A stretch of DNA of 64,000 bases from Lewinellaceae bacterium (GTDB lineage Bacteria > Bacteroidota > Bacteroidia > Chitinophagales > Saprospiraceae): NCBI GenBank assembly GCA_016711435.1, contig JADJSY010000087.1, positions 1 through 64,000 on the forward strand, written 5' to 3'. The notes beneath the pieces are model-generated. The model saw only the letters and a list, made by a program, of their open reading frames with translations, ran no database searches and was not told the origin of the DNA. Both the position numbers and the translations under genes were made by a program. How positions within the stretch are numbered: the first letter of the stretch is position 1; each line of letters starts with the position of its first letter. Below are positions 11,051-19,800 of this stretch, in pieces.

Positions 11051-11386
11051 CTACCTCATACCATCTTTAATAGTCGTATCCAGCAGCATTTCCGCATTTT
11101 CGAGTATTTCCTGCATTTTATCCATGTCATTGGCAAATATGCGCAGGTTTTTTTCGTGTTGCTCCAGCGTAAGGCCGTGCAGTTGCAGCACCTGTTGAAA
11201 ATATGCCTGCATCAGGCTGTCTTTTTCATAACCGGTGATGCCGTTGGTGGCGGCATCTGCAATGGCCAGGTCGGCGATGACGCGGGCCATTTTTTCATCG
11301 GAAACGCTGGGGCGCTCTGCTGTTTCCTGAAAATTGCAACTCACCCAAAAACCGGAAAGCAGTAGCAGCAAAAAAAAATTTCTCAT
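11051..11386 (-). CDS. DUF4296 family lipoprotein
   Basis: 111 aa. The N-terminus is a lipoprotein signal (run of Leu, then FWVSC with Cys17 as lipidation site). The rest is helical and matches the small DUF4296 family of Bacteroidota: MARVIADLAIADAA, then YFQQVLQLHGLTLEQHEKNL, then a C-terminal helix. The function of this family is not known. The start is the only Met before the lipoprotein signal, and a TAATTTTG promoter box lies 12 nt upstream (11399-11406). It stands alone, convergent with the second GH32 gene. Confidence 0.75.
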   Translation of the reverse strand: MRNFFLLLLLSGFWVSCNFQETAERPSVSDEKMARVIADLAIADAATNGITGYEKDSLMQAYFQQVLQLHGLTLEQHEKNLRIFANDMDKMQEILENAEMLLDTTIKDGMR

Positions 11387-11398
11387 TTAGTAGACGTG

Positions 11399-11406
11399 CA
11401 AAATTA
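11399..11406 (-). promoter_or_regulatory. Candidate -7 box (TAnnTTTG) of the DUF4296 gene
   Basis: Minus-strand TAATTTTG, matching the Bacteroidota primary sigma factor -7 consensus, 12 nt before the ATG. No clear -33 TTG at the usual distance. Confidence 0.4.
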
Positions 11407-11476
11407 GTTTGAACTAAATCTTTTGTAGCTCATTGATTTACATTGCTTTTTGCCTTTTGCAATTTTGCCCTTTTTC

Positions 11477-11974
11477 TTACTTATACATTTCTTTTGGAAA
11501 AAAATGAGCCTTTACCCGGCTGTTGCCTTCATACATGGTTTTCCAGTTCTCAGCCTCTGACTCTATCTGAACGATTCCGCAGGTTGGAACGTTGTCTATA
11601 AAGTCATCTGAAAAGCGGTTGGCTACATCTGTAAAAGTAGGATTGTGTCCGAACAGGCATACCACAGCAGCCGAATCAGGCAAATTGCTGATGATCTGAA
11701 GAATATCGGTGGGTGCGGCCTCATAAATGTCCTGTTCCCGCAATACCTGTTCGTCAGCGATTCCAAATTTTTCTGCAAAAAACAGCGCCGTTGTCAGGGC
11801 GCGTTTGGCCGGACTGCTGACTAATAAATCGGGCTGAACGCCCCTGTTTGCAAGTAATTGAGCCATTAGCGGAGCCTCCCGCAGACCACGCTCGTTGAGG
11901 GGGCGGTTGAAATCGCGCAAGCCGGGATTGTCCCAACTCGATTTTGCATGGCGGATAAGAAAAAGAGTACGCAT
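11477..11974 (-). CDS. sixA: SixA-like phosphohistidine phosphatase (histidine phosphatase superfamily)
   Basis: 165 aa from the ATG at 11974. The opening MRTLFLIRHAKSSW is the classic RHG-type signature of SixA proteins, with catalytic His9. A second conserved His lies in FGHNPTF, and a DLLVSSPAKRAL block gives the phosphate-pocket arginine region. Family members remove phosphate from histidine phosphotransfer proteins or act on small phosphoesters. The longer frame upstream (LQTTGCTFAL) is unlikely to be translated, because a TACCTTTG promoter box ends only 5 nt before this ATG. It is divergent from the SWIM zinc-finger gene, with about 140 nt between starts. Confidence 0.82.
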   Translation of the reverse strand: MRTLFLIRHAKSSWDNPGLRDFNRPLNERGLREAPLMAQLLANRGVQPDLLVSSPAKRALTTALFFAEKFGIADEQVLREQDIYEAAPTDILQIISNLPDSAAVVCLFGHNPTFTDVANRFSDDFIDNVPTCGIVQIESEAENWKTMYEGNSRVKAHFFPKEMYK

Positions 11975-11979
11975 AAGTG

Positions 11980-11987
11980 CAAAGGTA
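11980..11987 (-). promoter_or_regulatory. Candidate -7 box of sixA, very close to the start codon
   Basis: Minus-strand TACCTTTG, 5 nt before the ATG at 11974. Transcription would begin at or next to the A of ATG, implying a leaderless mRNA. Confidence 0.4.
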
Positions 11988-12052
11988 CATCCCGTAGTTT
12001 GTAGCACGCCATACTACCTGACATTTTTGAACAAAATCAAGCCGATTTCCTG

Positions 12053-12060
12053 TACATTTG
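12053..12060 (+). promoter_or_regulatory. Candidate -7 box of the SWIM zinc-finger gene
   Basis: TACATTTG, with a TTG at 12027-12029 somewhat further upstream than usual. It supports the start at 12113 rather than the TTG at 12065, which lies only 5 nt after the box. Confidence 0.4.
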
Positions 12061-12112
12061 AGGTTTGATTTTTGGAAACACGCCGGCCCCAATCACCTTC
12101 ATCAAAATTGCC

Positions 12113-13801
12113 ATGCAACAAAAACTCTGGCTTAAAGACTTTGAACACCATATCAGTGCGCAGACCTGGAATGCGGCTGATATACTCTTGCAATCCGGAG
12201 CGGTTAAAAATCTGCGGGAAGTGGAAAAGCACCTTTGGGTAGCGCTTGTTGCCACCGAAGAAGGCCAGTACGAGACGGAAATGATTATTTCTCCCCACAA
12301 AATCAAAGCATTTACCTGCGAATGTTTTGGGGAAGGACGCCGGCTGATTTGTGCGCATGTTGCAGCCTCTTTGCTTCGTTTGCGCCAGTTTCTGGATCAG
12401 CGCGCGGAAGAGCGCCGGGTTAAAGCCGAGCAACAAGTGCATAAGGAACGCAGCCGGCTGACGGTGCTCGATGCCCTCGAAAATGCCACGCCGGAAGCCG
12501 TAACAGAGTTTGTCCTGGAATATGCCCGCCGCGACCGCGATTTTGCGCTGGCGTTGAAAACATGGTTTGCCGGATTGGTAACGGCTACCGAAAACCCCTA
12601 TTTACTGGTATTGGACTCGGTGATTCCCAACGGCAAAAACTTTCGGGAACCGGAATTTCGCCGCCTGCGCAAAACACTGGACGACCTGACGATGCAGGCG
12701 GAAAGCGCTTACAAGCTGCATAATTTTCAAACTACTTTTCAGGTCAATGCGGCTATTGTTCAAAAAATGGGGTCTTTTCTGCCCAGGTCAACGGAAGCGC
12801 GCTACACGGCTTTGCTGCAATATTACCAGACGGCTCTTCAGCACCTGATCACCCTGCAACAGGAAAACATTGCCCAGGAATTACGCGATGCCGTTTGGGA
12901 ATTGTTGTTTGAGCAGGGTCGCAGCACCCAGATACCTCCTGAAAGCGAACGCGATGTGATCCGTTACCTGAGCAGTACGGCCAAAGAATCCTCCAGATTT
13001 GAACAGTTTAACCGTCTTTTTGATGAAACGCCCGCACCCGCAGCGCCTTTTATCCTGCATCTTTTTATCGCCGCATTGGCAGAACGCGGCGCAGCAGGCG
13101 CAGTAGTCCGGGTGCTCGACGATTTCCAGGAACAACCGGAATTAGTCAAAAATGCCATTTTATCGCTGTATTACCTGCACTACTGGGAAGCCGTCACTTC
13201 TGCCAGCGAAGCCTTTTTAAAAAAAGAAGCGCTGTCGCCTGCCTGGCGCAGGGAATTGGAAGACATCATGCTTTTTATTGCCGAACAAACGGGCGATTCT
13301 GTACGCCAAAGGCGACTGTTGCGCCAGCGCTTTCTACTTTCCGGCAGTTTTGATTATTATGAAAAACTGAAACAGCAGTCCGGCACAGAGTGGCCGGAAG
13401 TCAGACAGGAATTGACGGCAACACTCGAGGCCAAAGGCGAGCGCAGCAAACTCGCAGCCATGCTGGCACTCGATAATGACCGGGAAGCGCTGGCGAAATT
13501 GCTGGACGAAGAAGGTGATATTCGGCAGTTTCAGCGTTTTGAAGCCATTTTTCTGCCCGATGACAGCGCTTTTATCCGTGAGCGGTATGTCGCTTTGCTG
13601 GGTGATTATTTAAACGAACATTTCGGGCATCCCGCTGCTGCTTATGTTCGGCAGCACCTGGCCACCTTGTTACAAAAAGGGGAACCCGAGTTGGTCCGCG
13701 AAATTATCCGGGCTATTACCGCCCGTTTCCCCGACCGCCCTTCCCTGCCGGAAGAATTGTCAGAGTTGTTTCCTAAGACGAAAAGAAGGGTGCTTTTGTA
13801 G
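12113..13801 (+). CDS. SWIM zinc-finger domain protein
   Basis: 562 aa from the ATG at 12113 (MQQKLWLKDFEHH). Residues 69-82 form a SWIM finger, CxC-x8-CxH (Cys69, Cys71, Cys80, His82), following a short N-terminal domain. The remaining ~470 residues are helical and rich in Leu, Arg and Glu, with repeat-like helix pairs, and resemble the helical arrays of other bacterial SWIM proteins. These are often next to SWI2/SNF2 helicases or MoxR/VWA genes, but no such partner is in this window. The SWIM finger suggests nucleic-acid or protein binding; the actual role is unknown. The stop codon TAG is part of the inverted repeat that follows. Confidence 0.75.
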   Translation: MQQKLWLKDFEHHISAQTWNAADILLQSGAVKNLREVEKHLWVALVATEEGQYETEMIISPHKIKAFTCECFGEGRRLICAHVAASLLRLRQFLDQRAEERRVKAEQQVHKERSRLTVLDALENATPEAVTEFVLEYARRDRDFALALKTWFAGLVTATENPYLLVLDSVIPNGKNFREPEFRRLRKTLDDLTMQAESAYKLHNFQTTFQVNAAIVQKMGSFLPRSTEARYTALLQYYQTALQHLITLQQENIAQELRDAVWELLFEQGRSTQIPPESERDVIRYLSSTAKESSRFEQFNRLFDETPAPAAPFILHLFIAALAERGAAGAVVRVLDDFQEQPELVKNAILSLYYLHYWEAVTSASEAFLKKEALSPAWRRELEDIMLFIAEQTGDSVRQRRLLRQRFLLSGSFDYYEKLKQQSGTEWPEVRQELTATLEAKGERSKLAAMLALDNDREALAKLLDEEGDIRQFQRFEAIFLPDDSAFIRERYVALLGDYLNEHFGHPAAAYVRQHLATLLQKGEPELVREIIRAITARFPDRPSLPEELSELFPKTKRRVLL

Positions 13802-13908
13802 GTTATCGGTTATTGGTTATCCGTTATCAGTGTGGTAACTGTTGGCTTAAGTAATCAGTATAGCCAAAAGTTACCACACTGATAACGGATAACTGATAAC
13901 GAATAACC
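13801..13908. terminator. Gene-end inverted repeat, word GGTTATCCGTTATC
   Basis: Arms 13801-13840 and 13869-13908. The inner 23 bp (13818-13840 with 13869-13891) are perfectly complementary and the outer part nearly so. Arm words are reiterations of GGTTATnnGTTATC. The left arm starts at the stop codon of the SWIM gene and the right arm ends 5 nt from the stop of the protease gene, so it can serve as a bidirectional terminator. There is no long U-tract. Confidence 0.7.
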
Positions 13909-13913
13909 CTCCT

Positions 13914-16571
13914 TTACATTTTCATAATTTCCCCTCTGAACACATATTCCTCTTGCCGGGCAGTAACTACATAAAGTCCTGGCAACCAGTTGCTTGTATT
14001 CATCGTTATATCTTTAAACCGCCCCAACAATTGTGTGCCGGACTGGATAAGACGCCCGTTCATATCGTGGACAAACCAAATCCACTCGTTACAAATATCT
14101 TCCGGGAAAACGACACGTACGAAATTCTGTACCGGTTGCGGGTAAATTTTTAATTCCATCGGCTGTCTCGTTGTCAGGGTGTATGGCGTCGATTCGCCCA
14201 GTAATTCGATACAGTAATCTTCCACCTGTCCATAGTCAAATGATTCACAGGAAAGCGGCATTGTATTGGTCAGGTTTTTAAATTTCATCATAACCCGCAT
14301 GCGCGTCAGTCCCTGCGAACTGAAACCGGGCGTGGTAATATATCCTGAGATAGGCCCGTCGTGGGCGTAACCGGGGTCGAAAACCAGTTCAGCAGAGTCG
14401 CTGAAGTCGCCGTCCATGTTATAGTCGATATAAATTCTAAAAAATTCTTTGAACTGGAGGCCCGCAAACCCCGGTGTAATTTGCACAGATACCGTGGTTT
14501 GTGGGGCGATTTGAAGGAAGGTATCCGACGTGCCCGTAAAATTTTGATAGCCGGCGCCTGCGGCTCCCGAATAATGTCCCCAATCGCCAACGGATACGCT
14601 GTCAATCCATTCGTAGGTCGACTGCCCTGCGGCGGCGACACAGTAACTGGCATCCAGACAGGAGCCGCAACCCGTAGTCTGAAAAAATACCGGAGCGCCA
14701 AAATTAGTACTTCCCGTATCGCATACAGTCTGAATTTGCAACTCATAGCCGGTACACGGCAACAAACCCGTTATTGAGTAGGTATCGGAAGACGTTGCCC
14801 ATAGTTCCCATGCCGGAGTGCCGACAGCCCGAATACGCAATTGATAACTATTCCCCGCAAGCACCTGCGGCCAGCCGACTGTACAGCCTGTGGCACTTAT
14901 CTGGTTCAACTGCACGGAAGCCGGAGCATTGCAGCAGCCATCGGTGATGAATGTAACCGTATCCGACCAGTCGCTCCAGGTTTCGACGGATAAGCAATAG
15001 GCAGAGGCCGCAAATTCATACGAATTACAAGTATGGAGGTTTTCCAGAAGAAAAGGGCTTTGAACGTTTTCCACAACCGACCAGTCTGTGCTTCCCGAAC
15101 TTCGCCATCGAATCCGTACAGCCTGAAAATCTGCGATGCCCGTCCAGGACAACAAGGCAGCATCAGCGCCCATAGCCAGGCTTTGCAAATTAAAGGGTGC
15201 AGGGCAGGCAGCACATTGATTCCCATATTGCTGCAACATTTGATACAGTTGTAATCCGCCTCCGCTTACAGTAGTGCCATTCAAATCAGCATTTGGAGCA
15301 GCACTTTCCAAAATCAAATTTTTGACCCACAATGCCGCCGCTGCCGGGTCACTTTTTGACAGACTGACTAAATTCGGGCAAGGCGCAGCGTATAACAACC
15401 CTACGGCGCCGCTCACTTGCGGAGCGGCAAAAGAAGTGCCGGAGAATGTTCCGTAAGCATTATTGGCAGCAGCGGTATAAACATCCTGGCCATACGCCCC
15501 CAAATCGACATGCTGGGCGCCCCAGGCGGCGTTCATTGCCTTTTGATTGGTGTGACCGAGGCTGGTTACCGCTACCATATAATCACTGGGGCAAGTAGTT
15601 GGCAAATCGCCGGAAACATCGACATCGATGGGGATATTGGCCGTAGAAGCGATGCTAAGGATACCCGCCTGCCCCATGGTATCAAAGGCAGCGCACCAGA
15701 GTGGCGCATCTTCCGGCAAACCGTAGTTGGCGCCCCAGGAGCAATTGACAGCCACTACAAAAGCGCCTTCCTGACCATGAGTACTGTTGTATCGTTGTCT
15801 GGCCTGCCAGATATAATCGTATGCCTCCAGGATGGTCGCTTCCGTGCCGCCGGCTGCGACAAACATGATTTTGATATGCCAGTTAATACCTGCAACACCG
15901 GTATTGTTATTTCCTTTTGCCCCGATAATCGCACTTACCGGCGTACCATGCGCAGTCGAATTTCCCTGGATATTATCATTTTGTGTCCAGACATTCCAGC
16001 CCCTTCTGTCGTCAGTAAAACCATTGTTGTCATTATCAATGTTATCGCCGGGTATTTCAGACCAGTTGTACCAGAGATTGGGCGCAAGATCGGGATGCGC
16101 CGAAGCAAGCCCGCCATCAATGACAGCGACCACAATCGTATCACCCGCAGGTGTCAGTCCGCCGGTAGTAATGTCCCAGGCAGGCACTGCGCCCAGGTCA
16201 GCACCAGTGGAGCCGCCGGTTTGTCCGCTATTTAGCAGTTGCCATTGTTCTGTAAAAAGCGGGTCGTCGGGCGTATTGTCTCTGTCGGTCAGGATATGAT
16301 TGAACTGGGCGGTATGCACCTCGGGTTGCTGTCGGAGCCATTGCAGCAAGGCCGTTGACTCGGATGTATCACCCGTGCGTTCCAAAAGCCAGATATTCAA
16401 GGACCTGGAAATTTTTTTTTCTGTCACCGCAGATTGTTGCAATGATCGTTCCCAGCGTTGGAGTAAGAAGACAGGCGACAAGCCATCCTGCATTCTGACC
16501 AGCAGGCTACTGCCGTGCTGGGCGTTTAATTGCAAAAAAAAGACAAAGAATAAAAATAAAGTTAAGAACAT
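13914..16571 (-). CDS. Secreted subtilisin-like serine protease (S8) with FN3-like region and T9SS sorting domain
   Basis: 885 aa from the ATG at 16571, chosen because a clean signal peptide (MFLTLFLFFVFFLQLNAQ) starts there. In-frame ATGs at 16661, 16640 and 16736 would add 23-55 residues. Residues ~20-110 look like a propeptide. The S8 catalytic triad is complete and in the right order: Asp152 (AVIDGG), His208 (HGTPVSA) and Ser380 (SGTSFAAPQ). Two fibronectin III-like segments with paired cysteines follow, then a GEVNBP-type domain (CVAAAGQSTYEWID to QVEDYCIEL) often found in Bacteroidota exoproteins, and a type A T9SS domain (LKIYPQPVQN) at the end. It is an extracellular protease for nutrition or cargo processing. 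It is divergent from the 2970-aa adhesin. Confidence 0.88.
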   Translation of the reverse strand: MFLTLFLFFVFFLQLNAQHGSSLLVRMQDGLSPVFLLQRWERSLQQSAVTEKKISRSLNIWLLERTGDTSESTALLQWLRQQPEVHTAQFNHILTDRDNTPDDPLFTEQWQLLNSGQTGGSTGADLGAVPAWDITTGGLTPAGDTIVVAVIDGGLASAHPDLAPNLWYNWSEIPGDNIDNDNNGFTDDRRGWNVWTQNDNIQGNSTAHGTPVSAIIGAKGNNNTGVAGINWHIKIMFVAAGGTEATILEAYDYIWQARQRYNSTHGQEGAFVVAVNCSWGANYGLPEDAPLWCAAFDTMGQAGILSIASTANIPIDVDVSGDLPTTCPSDYMVAVTSLGHTNQKAMNAAWGAQHVDLGAYGQDVYTAAANNAYGTFSGTSFAAPQVSGAVGLLYAAPCPNLVSLSKSDPAAAALWVKNLILESAAPNADLNGTTVSGGGLQLYQMLQQYGNQCAACPAPFNLQSLAMGADAALLSWTGIADFQAVRIRWRSSGSTDWSVVENVQSPFLLENLHTCNSYEFAASAYCLSVETWSDWSDTVTFITDGCCNAPASVQLNQISATGCTVGWPQVLAGNSYQLRIRAVGTPAWELWATSSDTYSITGLLPCTGYELQIQTVCDTGSTNFGAPVFFQTTGCGSCLDASYCVAAAGQSTYEWIDSVSVGDWGHYSGAAGAGYQNFTGTSDTFLQIAPQTTVSVQITPGFAGLQFKEFFRIYIDYNMDGDFSDSAELVFDPGYAHDGPISGYITTPGFSSQGLTRMRVMMKFKNLTNTMPLSCESFDYGQVEDYCIELLGESTPYTLTTRQPMELKIYPQPVQNFVRVVFPEDICNEWIWFVHDMNGRLIQSGTQLLGRFKDITMNTSNWLPGLYVVTARQEEYVFRGEIMKM

Positions 16572-16683
16572 AGGCAGCGTTCTTAACCTTGCGTTAATCT
16601 GTGATGAGCCTAAGTCTTTTCGTATGAATCCGGCGCACATAAATACCCCTAATCTCTGCATGATTGAATCATTTTCAAGATGG

Positions 16684-16691
16684 CAAAAATA
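16684..16691 (-). promoter_or_regulatory. Candidate -7 box of the protease gene
   Basis: Minus-strand TATTTTTG. A transcript from here would start near 16677 and would allow translation from 16661, 16640 or 16571. Confidence 0.3.
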
Positions 16692-16882
16692 CCATTTGAA
16701 TGAGGGAGCGGTGTTAAAATTATCCGGAGCGTACATTTTTGTCTAAAAATTACAATTTGTTTTTACTTTACGCCGGCTTAACAAAAACATACTCTCCAAA
16801 TAACTTTTGGGACAGCACCTTTTTCTGTGTTGCTGACAAAATATTCGCAAAAGGCGGATTTATTCAGCCAAATTAATTACTG

Positions 16883-19800
16883 ATGCTTAATCTTTGGAGG
16901 TACATGACTTTTACCCAAAAGAGTACTAATCACAGCTGGAAGCTGTTCATTTTTTTCTTTTTTCTCTCCTCAGAAGCGCTCTTCTCACAGGCGCCGTGCA
17001 ATTGCACCAACTGTCCACAATTCATGCCGGATGGTTTCACAGGGAGTTTTTATTTGAATGTACAAAATGCCTGTAACCCTACGTTGGGGCAAAACGGTCA
17101 GGCCGTATGTGGCGTTCGACTGCACCTGGAACACGAGTATATCGGGGATTTGCGTATTACCCTGACCTCTCCGGGAGGGCAGACTATAACGCTCGTCGGA
17201 CCTGTCGGTCTTTTTGGTGAAACCGACGGTGCGGATTGGGATGTGACGTTTGTGCCCTGCACCTCACCTGCTGCACCCGACCCCGGCTTTGCCAATACCT
17301 GGCATAATGATCAGGACTGGGCGCTGAACGGAACCTATACTGGCGACTACTATCCTGCCAGCGGGTGTTTAAATACCCTGACCGGCCCGGTCAATGGTCA
17401 ATGGACCATGACTGTATTTGACCAGCAGTTAATAGATGTGGGTACTTTTTTCGACTATGAGATTATCTTTTGTGATCCTTCCTGTATCAACTGTTTTACT
17501 TGTGCCGCCAATGCAGGCCAACTTCAACAGGCGGATGTAACGGCTTGCGCAGGTTCAGCCAGCCTGAACCTGAACCTGCCACCCACTTACACCACACAAA
17601 GTCCGCCTCCGGCGGCCGGTGAGTATGATTATACCTATGTAATCAGCCGGAACCCTGGCGGTATTATCGTAGGTTATGATGCTGACGCAAACCTTAGCAC
17701 TTTTGCCGCCGGAAGTTATACCGTCTGCGGTATGTCCTACTTTAATGGTTCGGAGCCTTTGTTTCCCGCGCCCAATGGTTCGCTTACGACAGCGCAACTT
17801 TTGGCGCAATTAAATTCGAGCGCGCCCCCATTTTGTGGTAGGGTTAATTCCAACTGCGTCAATGTAACCATCGGTCCGGCGCCGCAGAATATTGTGGTAA
17901 ACCAGGAACTATGCGCGCCGCAGTGTACCACTTTTTACGGCACAACTTATTGCAATACAGGAGTTTATGTAAGAAACCTTACTCAAAACGGTTGCCCATA
18001 TACAGCCACTCTGGTGCTGAATGTTAACCCGGCGATTACCATAAATATTCGGGATACGATTTGCGAAGGCGCCTGCTCTATAGAACCCGGTTTCCCCAAT
18101 GCCTGCGCCCAAGGTGTTTTTACCCGCACGATAGCGGCTTCAGGTCCAGGTCAATGCGACACTACCATAAGGCTGACCGTTATACAGCTCATAACAAATG
18201 TAGTCATCCCTCCTCCGCAACAACTTACCTGTACGCAGACTACCGTCACCCTCACCAGTACAGGAAGTAGTGCGGGTACTTACCAGTGGACAGCCAGTAA
18301 TGGGGGGCAAATTGTCGGTTCTACAACGGGCACCTCAGCAGTGGTGAACGAGCCGGGTACCTATAAACTAAAGGTATGCCGAACAAACCCGAGCGGAGCG
18401 GCGTGTTGTGATTCAGCAACCGTCGTAGTGACGGAAGTGGTGAGCAATATAACACCTCCATCGTCCATCAACGGCCCGGATATTATCTGTGTCGGAACCA
18501 ATACAACCTATAGTACCCCTGCTTTGCCCGGAGCGACTTCATACACCTGGACATTCCCCCCGGGTGTCATAGCGACTTCAGGCGCTAATACGAATTCAAT
18601 AAACGTAACCTGGAATAATGTTACCGGCGGAAATGTATGTGTACGAGCCAATTTCCCCTGCGGCCCCAGCACTTTATTCTGTATGCCGGTCACCACCAAT
18701 CCACCGGTGACCGCCACGCAACCCCAGGGGAATATCGTCGTGTGTGCCGGCTCAAGCACTACGTATAGTATTCCTGAGGTTAATAATGCTATTTCATACA
18801 ACTGGACTGTAAATGGAGGAACCGTCAGCTCCGGGCAAGGCACAAATAGCATTACCGTCCTATGGGGAGCCGGTTCAAGCGGATCCGTTTGTGTCAGTGT
18901 AGTAGGGCCTTGCGGCGCCAGTCCAAATGTTTGTCGGATCATTACCATTACCAGTATTCTCGGAACGCCCGTGGTCTCCGGTAATAGTGTTGCCTGCTCA
19001 GGTGGAACAGGTACCTACAGTATTCCGGATATTCCCGGCGCTACCGGTTATGGCTGGGTAGTTCCCGGAGGAACGATAACCAGCCATAATGGACCCACTT
19101 CCATTCAGGTGACGTGGGACGCAGGCGCTACCAGTGGAAGTGTGTGTGCCTCTGTTAACAATTCCTGTGGAACCAGCTCACAAAATTGTCTGAACGTAAC
19201 CTTGAATGCGCCTCCTGCACAACCGGTTATTTCCGGCGATGCAACACTTTGTTCGGGCACGAATGGCAACTATTCCTTCCCTGCTATACCCAATACAACG
19301 GGTTATCAATGGACAGTGACCGGCGGAACGATCGTTTCCGGTCAAAATACGACGAGCCTTGTGGTGAACTGGGGCGCCGGAACCGGAGGTACGGTGTGCG
19401 CATCAGCACTCAGCTCCTGTGGAGCCGGGCCACAAGCGTGTTTCCCGGTAGTGGTCAACGCATTGCCGAATGCCAATGCAGGAAGCACAGCTTCTACCTG
19501 CGCTTTGACGATCAATTTGCAGGCTGTCAACAGTGTAACAGGCAGCACAGGCGCCTGGACGACGGTAACGGGCCCCGGCACTGCTAATTTTGCCAATGCC
19601 GGCAGTCCGAGCTCCAGCGTTACTGTCAGCCAGCCGGGCGCATATACATTCAGGTGGACGGAATCGAATGGCGCCTGCACAGATGATGCGACGGTAGTTA
19701 TCAATTTCAATCCCAATCCAACTACCGGACCGGTAACAATCCTTTGCGAGGGCACCAATCAGAACTTTACGGTTTCATTCCCGATAAGCGGCGGAACAGC

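Noticed and set aside
15417..16235. Open frame of 272 codons on the plus strand
   Set aside because: Antisense to the S8 protease domain, which has a complete catalytic triad; the antisense translation shows no domain logic.
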